Below are positions 15,708 through 23,491 of a stretch of 43,098 bases of DNA, in pieces (the stretch's first letter is position 1; each line of letters begins with the position of its first letter). Origin of the DNA: Phycisphaerae bacterium (GTDB lineage: Bacteria; Planctomycetota; Phycisphaerae; Sedimentisphaerales; Anaerobacaceae); contig JAPLMX010000222.1 in assembly GCA_026386805.1 (NCBI GenBank), forward strand, positions 1-43,098. The letters run 5' to 3'. Made by a program: the position numbers and the translations under genes. The notes under the pieces were generated by a model. It made no database searches, was not told the origin of the DNA, and was given only the letters and a program-made list of their open reading frames with translations.

Positions 15708-15929
15708 ATGGTTAGAATAACAGGTTACATCGAGAAAGACTCCGAGACGGGCCTCTACGTGGCAATTGTGCCGGGGATTCCAGGGGCACACACCCAGGCG
15801 GAGACACTCGACGAACTTCAGCAGAATCTCAAAGAGGTAGTCGAGTTGTGCCTGGAAGAAATGGATGAAGAGGCGAGAAAGCAAATTCCTCAATTTGTGG
15901 GCATCCAGCAGCTTGAGGTGGCTGATTGA
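15708..15929 (+). CDS. hicB: HicB-family antitoxin
   Basis: The 73-residue protein matches short HicB antitoxins: a ferredoxin-like strand pattern GYIEKDSETGLYVAIVPGIP, then GAHTQAETLDELQQNLKEVV and a C-terminal helix. HicB binds HicA to block it. There is no C-terminal DNA-binding domain. The start at 15708 is chosen because the family begins just before the first strand (MVRITGYIEKD); the longer frame to the left has no family match. The stop overlaps the hicA start by three bases, so the pair is co-translated. The gene order antitoxin-toxin is the reverse of E. coli hicAB and is common in other groups. Confidence 0.8.
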   Translation: MVRITGYIEKDSETGLYVAIVPGIPGAHTQAETLDELQQNLKEVVELCLEEMDEEARKQIPQFVGIQQLEVAD

Positions 15930-16156
15930 GTAGGCTGATACTTGTCGATGTTGCTCGGATGGAGAAGCTGCTCTTTCGGTTGGGTTTTGAGAAAGTCCGG
16001 CAGAAAGGCAGCCATGCCTTTTACAGACACCCGGATGGACGAGTGACAACAATCCCACATCATAAGGGCAGAATGCTGGCTCGCCCACTGATCAGGGACA
16101 TCCTGCGAGAGATCGAGATCACGGTTGAGCAGTACAACGAGCTTCTCGATGGATAG
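15926..16156 (+). CDS. hicA: HicA-family mRNA interferase toxin
   Basis: A 76-residue toxin with a double-stranded RNA-binding-like fold. The catalytic histidine is H30 in RQKGSHAFYRHP, and TTIPHH...PLIRDILREIEIT follows as in the family. HicA cleaves mRNA independently of ribosomes. The TTG start at 15926 overlaps the hicB stop (TTGA) and gives the usual length; the first ATG (15959) would remove the first strand. It forms a unit with hicB. Confidence 0.8.
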   Translation: MSRLILVDVARMEKLLFRLGFEKVRQKGSHAFYRHPDGRVTTIPHHKGRMLARPLIRDILREIEITVEQYNELLDG

Positions 16157-16289
16157 TTGGCAGAGTAGTTCTCAACCCACGCCTGTTCGGTCGAAACACG
16201 GCTTGATCCGCTGCTGAACCCGTCTTCCCAACGTCCTGCGTTGGCGCAACCAGCCGACGTTATCGACGCCGAGGGCACCGTTGTTGTCA

Positions 16290-18140
16290 TCACGGGCCCT
16301 GTTTCTGGCCCGCCGGCGCGGGTTTCGATTGCATCTTTTGCTGTTGCATTTTCATGACGATCTGCATGAGTTCCTGCACGTGCTGCTTCGGGATGGCCAC
16401 GTTCACCAGCAGCTTGCCGCCGCCGACATCGCCGGCAAAGGGCGATACCGCTCTGGCGGGACGCGTCCACTGGAGGGACGGGGATGGGCGCAAACGCCAT
16501 CCCCAGTTGCATCAAGCGCAGGATGTTGTAGGTGCCAAAGACCTGGGCCTTCTGGGCATCAGGCAGGAGGCTCAACGCCGCCTGGACTTCGCCGGCGATC
16601 TGAGTCGGTCCGCCGGCCTTGACCTGGTCGATGAGGGTGTGGATCTTCGTTTCCGGATCGGCCGCCAGGGTGTACAGCAGGAGGTTGTTCACGATCGCCA
16701 GCCGCAGGTCGAATCCTTCGCCAAACATTGTCTTCATCATCTGCGCCTGCATCTGCATCGGTGCATTCGAGGTGTTGGCATCCGCCGGCTGCATGGTGAA
16801 GTGGATCGAATCGATGGGAACGTCCTGGTAGGTCTCCACGTTCCGCTTGAGATCGAACCGCATCTTCATACCAAGCTTCTGGTAGAAATCGGCGATTGTG
16901 CCCTCCCTCATCATTTGGGAGCTTTGCTCGAGGACCTGGTAGAACTTCTGCTTGTCCTTCAAGGCGGCGACGTACTTGATCTCAAAGGGCGGCTTGCTCT
17001 TGAGGTTGGCCGCAAAAGACCACGCGATGGTTCCGCCCAGGGCGTCGATGCTGTCCGTCATCAGTTGTCCAAGTTTGGCGATGTCCTCTTTAGAGGCGGC
17101 CGCTCCCATCATGGCAGTGAAGAAGTCCATGTATTTGGGTGTCACCGTCTTGAGCAGTGCGGGGCTCAGCGAGATCACGCCGTTCATGGCGGCGCCGTTG
17201 TCGAGATAGCCGAGGAGATTGGGCCCCGGCTGCGGGGAACGATCCGTGCCCAGGATCTTGGCCATTTCCGTGTTCGGCACGGCGGCCACCGTGGACGCCA
17301 GCCGGAGCGCCGTCGCGCTGGGGTCCAGCGATAGGCTGACGAACTGGGTCTCCTGCATCAGAGAATCGAGCAGGGAGGCGTACATTTGCATGACGGCTTC
17401 CGGCGGACCGGCGAAAGGCTGGCCGGCGGCCTGCTTCTGAACGCTCGCCTGAACTTCTTTGATCTTCTGCTGGATCATCGGTCCGAACAGCTTGTTGGCG
17501 ATCTGTACGTTGGCATAGATCCACGCCGGCGAGTCCGTCGCACGCTTGAGTTCCTCTGGGCCAAGCCTCTGGGCCAGGGATGCCGCGCCGGCGGAGTGGT
17601 CCAGTTCTTCGCTTCGGTCAGGGCCTGCTGGTCCGCCGCGCCGGTGAGCAGGAGGTAGCTGCCCATCTGGACGCCCGCGAGGCTTTGCTTGCCCTCCGGG
17701 CCGATCTTCAGGATTCCCTGCGCATCCGGCTTGGCGACATTGGGATTCGTGAGGAACTGCTGAAAGTCGCTCAGCGGAATGAGCACACCGAGCCGCTTGA
17801 GGTCCGGTTTCTCTCCGCCGGGCAGCGGCCCGAACACGGCGATGTCCCCGGCCATGTTGATCCCGGCCGGCTCCGGCTGGCCCAGGAACTGGCCCAACTG
17901 CGAACGAACCGGCATGGAGACGCCGAAGGGGGATAGGCCCGTCAGGAATTGATCCACCTGGGCCAGCGAGGTGGTCAGCTTGTTGATCCGCAAGCAGAAC
18001 AGGGCGTCGGCCGGGATGATCTTCATCGGATCGTTCGTGGCCGGCTGGGCCGCACCGACGACTCCCGTTCCGGCGGCACACAGCGCCAGTAGGAGTGTCC
18101 GCAGCACGAGCGCTCTTTGAAGGGAGTTCACAGATGTCAT
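16290..18140 (-). pseudogene. Exported protein of unknown function, two compensating frameshifts
   Basis: One gene split over two frames. Residues 1-185 (MTSVNSLQRALVLRTLLLAL, a signal peptide, to ADQQALTEAKNWTTPP) are in the frame of the start at 18140. From about 17,590 the good protein continues in another frame (ASLAQRLGPEELKRATDSPA to MQLGMAFAPIPVPP). From about 16,460 it returns to the first frame (FAGDVGGGKLLVNVAIPKQHV) and ends in KQGP at 16290. The two shifts cancel, so the full length would be about 616 residues. It resembles large exported planctomycete proteins with alternating helices and strands; I do not recognise a family. Either two indels in the assembly or a decayed gene. 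Confidence 0.65.
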
Positions 18141-18286
18141 TTGCTCTACCTCCTGATGATTTGTCGCTTAAGGGTTCACGATTCACTTGCAGGAATCATA
18201 GCAACAATTCCAGAATCGTCAATACTTCTGCAAAATGGAAATCCGGCGTGCGATCATTGGGGCGTGGGGGGAGGGGGCGGCCTGGG

Positions 18287-19015
18287 CTATTTCTCGAATC
18301 GCCACTGGTTGGCGGTCATGTCGTCGGCGGCCATCCATTCGACGTGCCAGTCGAGGTACAGGCCGTTGCACCCGTTTTTGTGGCGTGCCCTGGCGATTCG
18401 CCGGCCCAGGGTGATGTCCTGGCTGTCCGAGGTGGGCAGATGACCGGGATTCCAGACGTCGCAGCGATAGACATCGGCGTCCGTCGCCGCGCGGATGATC
18501 CCCCGCCAGGAGCCGTTCTCGTTGTCGGCGAGATAGATCGTGTCCGTTCGGCGCGTGCACTTGGTTAGCCGGGTCGAGGCTGTGATCTCCTTGCCTGTCC
18601 AGTCGTTTCGACTTGTGAAATCCCACCCGTTCACGACGAAGCAAATCGTCTGATCCTTGTCCGGGTAGCTGGGGCAGCGGTAGATGTCCACCGTGCGGTA
18701 GTCGTTGTCGATGGGGCTCTGGGCGAGAAAGGGCATGAACCGCATGTACCAGGCCCTCTCGCCGGCCGAGCCCCGGGGGATCATCTGGTCCCAATCCTCG
18801 GCGTACAGGTTCGTGCCGATGCCGATCTGCCGCAGATTGTTTTGGCAGATGACATTCTTACCCTGCTCGCGGGCCTTATGCAGCACGGGAACCAGGATCG
18901 CCATCAGTAGGGCGATGATCGCGATGACCACGAGCAACTCGATCAGCGTGAATGCACTGTTGCGACGCACTATGATACCCATGCCTCCCAGGGCTGTCCT
19001 TGTCAATAGCTTCAT
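18287..19015 (-). CDS. Prepilin-like protein with N-terminal methylation motif
   Basis: A 242-residue type II secretion/pilin-like protein. The class III signal is RRNSAFTLIELLVVIAIIAL, with the cleavage before F and glutamate at +5. The helix runs into the KAREQGKNVICQNNLRQIG segment. The C-terminus contains RHKNGCNGLYLDWHVEWM: histidine, nine residues, then aspartate, a version of the H-x9-DG motif with tryptophan for glycine. Such proteins are made in many copies by Planctomycetes and Lentisphaerae. The core holds CPSYPDKDQ and several tryptophans. The start at 19015 gives MKLLTRTALGGMG ahead of the signal; ATG at 18982 is equally possible. Confidence 0.85.
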   Translation of the reverse strand: MKLLTRTALGGMGIIVRRNSAFTLIELLVVIAIIALLMAILVPVLHKAREQGKNVICQNNLRQIGIGTNLYAEDWDQMIPRGSAGERAWYMRFMPFLAQSPIDNDYRTVDIYRCPSYPDKDQTICFVVNGWDFTSRNDWTGKEITASTRLTKCTRRTDTIYLADNENGSWRGIIRAATDADVYRCDVWNPGHLPTSDSQDITLGRRIARARHKNGCNGLYLDWHVEWMAADDMTANQWRFEK

Positions 19016-19532
19016 TATACCCCCGCCGACGCGCAAGGCGAAAAGAAAAGCCGTGCACGAAGACCACGGAGAGGAACGATTCGGACACGGATTCACACGG
19101 ATGAACACGGATCTTCAGCGGAGAACTGATAACTCTTTCTCAACCACGGAGGACCCAGCGCGGCCTTCGGCCGCAACCAAAACCAACGCGCGCAGGGACG
19201 CGGAGGCGCAAAGAAGAGCACGCCCGTAGGATGGGCTTTAGCCCATGCGGTCCTTCTCCCAATCTGCTGAGGCAGCATGGGCTAAAGCCCATCCTACGGG
19301 ACTCTGCGTCTCTGTGCGAATCATAATTCCTTTTGTTTTTGGGACTTACACGCTCTTTGCTGAAAATGCTTGTCAACATAACAAGATGTGGCGCCTTTGC
19401 AGTACGGAGAAGATGCAACCGCAGAGGACGAAGAACCCACTACTGCCTACTGTCCGCCGATTGCGCCGATTTTCGCGCCCTTCGTGGTTGAAGAAGAATT
19501 GTTTTTGGTGTGCACAGCACACCCTACACCGC
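19016..19532. other. Gene-free, repeat-rich region
   Basis: No convincing gene. Three kinds of repeat are seen: triplicate ACACGGAT units at about 19,085-19,112 (GACACGGATTCACACGGATG), a strong inverted repeat at 19,228-19,301, and phrases such as ACCGCAGAGGACGAAGAACC. These look like the remains of several small elements. Confidence 0.6.
19228..19302. repeat. Inverted repeat of GTAGGATGGGCTTTAGCCCAT type
   Basis: CCCGTAGGATGGGCTTTAGC at the left and its complement GCTAAAGCCCATCCTACGGG at the right form a perfect arm of more than 20 bp, separated by about 28 bases. It is the same kind of element as the one inside the GH172 signal peptide (GTAGGGTGGGGCTTGCCCCACC). Confidence 0.8.
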
Positions 19533-20102
19533 TTAGCCGACGATCAATTCCTGGAGTGACCGCTTGGGCACGTGATGGACACCGGCGCCGTCCCGCCAGT
19601 ATCGGATGTCTCCTGTCGGGCCGACTTCGTCGATCACCACCTGCTCACGCGGCTTGCCGAGCGCGATGACGAGCAGGATTTCATATTGGGCCGGGATGTC
19701 AAGTGTCTTTCGAAGCTCTTCCCGTCGGATCAGACCGATCATGCACCCGGCCAGACCTTCTTCTCTCGCGCCGAGGAGAATGCTCTGGGCGGCAATGCCG
19801 TGGTCGCAGCCGAAGGTGTTGTTGATCGCTGTGTCGCCGAGAATGACGACGTAGGCGGAGGGCCGCTCGCCCTGGGCCGGTCCGCTCCAATCCTTCAGAT
19901 AGGCGGCCCACGCCAAGTGCCGGAAGATCCGGGCATTCCTCTCAGAGTCGCACGAGAGGATGTACTTGAGCGGCTGAAGGTTCGCCGCCGAGGCGGAAAG
20001 TCGAGCCAGGTCCACCAATTCTTCCAGCGTCCGGTGCTCGACCACGAACCCCTCGTCGAACCGCCGGCAGCTTCGATTGCTGATAATGAGGTCTCGTAAC
20101 AT
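19533..20102 (-). CDS. Nitroreductase-family flavoprotein
   Basis: A 189-residue FMN-dependent nitroreductase-like enzyme that would use NAD(P)H to reduce nitro groups, quinones or similar. RSCRRFDEGFVV at the N-terminus holds the FMN phosphate-binding arginines; SASAANLQPLKYIL is the usual FMN-binding SxxNxQP motif; DHGIAAQSILLGAREEGLAG and IALGKP (the GxP motif) are also present. Start 20102 is chosen by GGAG 9 bases upstream; ATG at 20117 is an alternative. It stands alone, so the substrate is unknown. Confidence 0.85.
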   Translation of the reverse strand: MLRDLIISNRSCRRFDEGFVVEHRTLEELVDLARLSASAANLQPLKYILSCDSERNARIFRHLAWAAYLKDWSGPAQGERPSAYVVILGDTAINNTFGCDHGIAAQSILLGAREEGLAGCMIGLIRREELRKTLDIPAQYEILLVIALGKPREQVVIDEVGPTGDIRYWRDGAGVHHVPKRSLQELIVG

Positions 20103-20149
20103 GCCTGCGCACTCCATCGTATGTGTTCAGATTGAACGCGTTATGCGCT

Positions 20150-20283
20150 GGGTGGCGTCGTCAAGGCCGAAGGCCTTGGCGATAGCTCCTCTGTGGCGAG
20201 GCCAAGATGGCCTCGCGACGCAAGGGCGGGACGCCCTCGCCACGAAGAAGACCATCGCCAAGCTTCGCTTGACGATGCCGCCC
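20150..20283. repeat. Nested palindromic repeat (two families)
   Basis: The outer element starts GGGTGGCGTCGTCAAGGCCG and ends CGATGCCGCCC; its arms contain TCAAGGCCGAAGGCCTTGGC and ATCGCCAAGCTTCGCTTGAC. In its middle (20193-20243) sits a second palindrome beginning GTGGCGAGG and ending CTCGCCAC, made of two small hairpins. The inner one belongs to the family found inside trpA; the outer one recurs at 27421-27517. Confidence 0.75.
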
Positions 20284-20334
20284 GGTCGTTTCTGTACTCT
20301 TGGCCCCGAAGGCCGAGGAAGGATTCCGTTGGGG

Positions 20335-23300
20335 TCATTGCCCGCTTTTCGGCCGGATCTCGATCTCCAGCGTATCGTTCTTCGACAACCTCACTTCCCG
20401 GCCCAGCTCGATCTCCACGCGACCGTCACGCAGCGTGGGGCTACAGGCGACGGATGTGTCTTTGAGCAGGACCTTTGCCTCCACGGCCTTCCAGTCTTGG
20501 GGGACGGCCAGCGCCAGGCTCTGGAGCTTCAACTGGCCCCAGCGCAGGTCGATTTGCTCTCGCTGCACGTCCGCTGCGCGGGTCTGGGTGAATGATCCCC
20601 ATCCCTCTGCTCCCGTGAAGGCGGCCCGGAAATTATCAGGCGTGATCCGCGGCGCGAAGCCGATATGCCCGTTCGGGCCGTGGTACTCGAACCCGGCCAA
20701 GGCCGTGTAGACGCCCCAACTGGCCATCGCCCGGGCGTAGTGGTCGCCGCATTCGATTTCGTTGAAGGGGTTGTGCTTGGCCGGCTGGTAGCGCTCGTGG
20801 ACGCCGTGACAAATGGCCAGGGCTTCGGGGACCATGTCTTCCCAAACCATGTGGCCGGCGACTTGGTACTCGATACCCGTCCAGACCTCTTCCCGGTATC
20901 GCACGCCTTCTTTGAGGTACGGGCTCTTGGGCCAGGTGCAAGTGAGAAGTCCCGGCTCGCCCGGCAGCGCGAACCATCGCTCCGGCGGATGGGTCTCGTT
21001 GTACGGACCGACGTCCGGGGCCCAGTTGTATTTCCAGATGGAGCGCAGGGCCTGCTTCACCTGCTCCGGCGGATAGATGTAGCCCAGGGCAAGCTGATGC
21101 GACCAGCCCTGTCCGAAGAGCTGGTCCGAAAGGCAGCCCTTTTCGTACTGATTCTTGGGGTGCTTCGTCAGATCGACGGCCTGAATGAAGTACTCGCCGT
21201 TCCATAGGCGATCCATCGTGAGGTCCACGCCGCTCTCGAAGATCTTCTCGCAGCGTTCCGCGAAATCCTCATCGTTCATTTCCCGGGCCATCTCCGCCGC
21301 GGCGTCGAGTGCGGCCAGGTAGAGCGAGCCGACGAACGTGTTGGGTCCCTCGAAGTCGATGTCATACGTGTTGGGTTGACTGTTCTCGATCAGACCGTCG
21401 TCATTGCCGTCCTGTTTGATCAGGAATTCGAGGGCCAACCTGATCCGCGGCCAATTCCGCCGCAGGAAGGAGCTATCCGGCGCGCACAGGTGCTCGCGGT
21501 AGGCCTTGAGGATCGTGCCGCACTGGCCGTCCGCCGCGTAGCTGCGGTTACTCCGGAAGCCGACGAGGCCGCTGGTCGAGTCGAACCCCTCGCCGAAGTC
21601 CTGCATCTCGCGGGCGCTGCGTTCCAACTCCGGGAACAGCCGGGCCGCCGCGTGGGCGTAGTTCCAGACGTGCGTGCACGTCCCCTCGCAGCAGCCGACG
21701 CCTTCCCAGGCCCAGAACCGTCCGCTGCGCCGCCACTGGCACGTGCCCGTCGCGAGCGTCGAGACCGTCGAGTGCAGCCGGAACAAGAGCCAACGAGGCA
21801 GGGTGCTGTCCTCGTAGAACGTCTGATGCCATTTCTTCGTGTCGCCGGCCAGCCGGTCGTGATTGTCGAGGACGTACTGAGCGACTTTGGTCGCGTCGGC
21901 AAAGCGGGAGTCATACTCGTGGCCCTGCGGATGATTCGGGAAGGACCAAGCCAAGACGAACGTGAAGGTTCGCGCAGCGCGGGGAGCCAGTTTCACCGCC
22001 TTGGTGGCCAGCGCCTCGCTTCGTCTCTCCGTGACGGGATAGGTCACGTCCAGGGTGGCGTGGAGCAGCTTGGACCATCCCGAAGGTGATTCGACGATCT
22101 CCCGCGTGTTCTTCGCGGAGATTCCCTCTTCCGCAAAGGCGAACACGAGCGAGCCATAGTCGGGCAGCTTGTCGAACGGACCCAAGTTGCCTTCGGAGGA
22201 CTCGTCCGCCAGCTCGATTTGGTCAAGATTGATGTGTCCCCATCCGCCGGACTGGCGGTCCACGATCTCGAGGCGGGCCGTCTTTCCCTGCAAGTCCTCG
22301 ACGTTCCAGAAACGCCATTCGAGCTTCTCGTTGTCCTTGCCCGTAGCGGTCCGCACGGTCTTGCCGTCGAGGAGCAGGTTGATGCAGGTCTGGTCCGCAT
22401 GGTTGCCGCCGCCGATGAGGAAGTTGATGTACTTGCGGGAGACTTCGAAGGCAGGGGAGGTGAGTGTGCCTTGCGGGCCGTCACCTCCGAGGAACGTGTT
22501 CACCAAGCCCTTTCCCTGAAAGCCGCCGACCGCCTGCTGGCTGGGCAGCGTCCCATGAGCGGGGCCTTTGCCGAAGGCTTCGCCGGTGGTCGCCCAGTCG
22601 CCGTAGTCGTCGCCTTCGAAGTCGGCCAAGACGATTTTGGGCCGAGGCGCGGGGACCTGTTCCTTCGGGGTCTCCTGGGCCGTGTGGACGATCAAAATGC
22701 GGCCTTTGTCGCTTACGATCCGGCTGTGTCGCGTTGCATGCACGGCTTTGGCGGAATCGAAGCACACGGCGTTCTCCAGCCAGCCCAGGACGCCGACGCG
22801 TTGGACCTCGTCCGACGTGTTCTTCAGCGTGACGTGGAAGATCGTCGCGGGAAGTGCGGAGTCCTTCGCATTGAGCGGAATGAAAGGCGAGAACGCCTCC
22901 ATTTCCACCTCGATGGGGAAACCGTCGGCCCGGTAGCGAACGAGCCCGATGGGGTACTCGCCGGCGAACTCGACCCGGCCGAAATCCTGGTTCAGCGGCC
23001 GCACGATGGTCTTGTCGCCCGATTCGAGAACCACGGCGAAACCGGAATCGACGGGGGAGTCGGGCCGGTAGGTGCGGTAGTTGTCGCGGCCGTAACCGCT
23101 GAAGATGTGCTTGTTGAAGATTTGCCACAGGCCGAGCGTGCCGTCGCCGCGCAGGTACAGTTGTCCGCACGCGATGCCGCCGACGGGCATGCCGATGGTC
23201 TCCAACTCCTCGCCCGCGTAGACCGCCCGCTCGCCACGCTGGAACAGCATGCGAATGTACTCCGGCGACAAGTTCTTGTCCGCGGGGATGAGGGGCTTGT

Positions 23301-23394
23301 CCTTCGGTGTCTCTTGCGCGATGGCAACGATTGTCCAGGACAGCAGGGCCGTCAGAATGGCGGCGGCTTGAATCAGTCTGTGCTTGTTCATCAT
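20335..23394 (-). CDS. Secreted GH116-like glycosidase with an inserted beta-sandwich domain
   Basis: A 1,019-residue exported enzyme. It starts with a signal peptide (MMNKHRLIQAAAILTALLSW to AIA) and a good GGGAG site. Residues 60-90 hold GIPVGGIGCG-like ETIGMPVGGIACGQLYLRGD, typical of the N-terminal domain of GH116 (GBA2-type, formerly DUF608). The C-terminal (alpha/alpha)6 region runs from about 600, with CTHVWNYAHAAARLFPELE, IKQDGNDDGLIEN and NEIECGDHYARAMASWG. GH116 enzymes cleave beta-glucosides, xylosides or glucosylceramide; catalytic residues were not assigned. Residues 252-400 are an insertion (VLADFEGDDYGDW to GGWGHINLDQIE) that matches the accessory domain often seen in GH32 proteins. 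It ends a three-gene leftward unit with the GH172 gene. Confidence 0.8.
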   Translation of the reverse strand: MMNKHRLIQAAAILTALLSWTIVAIAQETPKDKPLIPADKNLSPEYIRMLFQRGERAVYAGEELETIGMPVGGIACGQLYLRGDGTLGLWQIFNKHIFSGYGRDNYRTYRPDSPVDSGFAVVLESGDKTIVRPLNQDFGRVEFAGEYPIGLVRYRADGFPIEVEMEAFSPFIPLNAKDSALPATIFHVTLKNTSDEVQRVGVLGWLENAVCFDSAKAVHATRHSRIVSDKGRILIVHTAQETPKEQVPAPRPKIVLADFEGDDYGDWATTGEAFGKGPAHGTLPSQQAVGGFQGKGLVNTFLGGDGPQGTLTSPAFEVSRKYINFLIGGGNHADQTCINLLLDGKTVRTATGKDNEKLEWRFWNVEDLQGKTARLEIVDRQSGGWGHINLDQIELADESSEGNLGPFDKLPDYGSLVFAFAEEGISAKNTREIVESPSGWSKLLHATLDVTYPVTERRSEALATKAVKLAPRAARTFTFVLAWSFPNHPQGHEYDSRFADATKVAQYVLDNHDRLAGDTKKWHQTFYEDSTLPRWLLFRLHSTVSTLATGTCQWRRSGRFWAWEGVGCCEGTCTHVWNYAHAAARLFPELERSAREMQDFGEGFDSTSGLVGFRSNRSYAADGQCGTILKAYREHLCAPDSSFLRRNWPRIRLALEFLIKQDGNDDGLIENSQPNTYDIDFEGPNTFVGSLYLAALDAAAEMAREMNDEDFAERCEKIFESGVDLTMDRLWNGEYFIQAVDLTKHPKNQYEKGCLSDQLFGQGWSHQLALGYIYPPEQVKQALRSIWKYNWAPDVGPYNETHPPERWFALPGEPGLLTCTWPKSPYLKEGVRYREEVWTGIEYQVAGHMVWEDMVPEALAICHGVHERYQPAKHNPFNEIECGDHYARAMASWGVYTALAGFEYHGPNGHIGFAPRITPDNFRAAFTGAEGWGSFTQTRAADVQREQIDLRWGQLKLQSLALAVPQDWKAVEAKVLLKDTSVACSPTLRDGRVEIELGREVRLSKNDTLEIEIRPKSGQ

Positions 23395-23420
23395 CGGCTC
23401 CCTTTCACTCTGGGTGCATC

Positions 23421-23491
23421 TGCGATTTCGGATCAGGGATTGGTGATTTCGGAGGTAATCCGCAATCATCAATCCGCAATCCGCAATTGCA
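23421..23491. repeat. ATTGCGGATT-type inverted repeat
   Basis: TGCGATTTCGGATCAGGGAT ... AATCCGCAATCCGCAATTGC. It supplies the last codons of the leftward neighbouring gene (QLRIAD then stop). Further copies are at 29484-29544 and 30741-30796. Confidence 0.7.

Noticed and set aside
18287-19108. Longer start of the prepilin-like gene
   Set aside because: The extra N-terminal residues (MFIRVNPCPNRSSPWSS) come from the HGATTC/ACGGAT repeat region and would precede a class III signal that needs a short leader.
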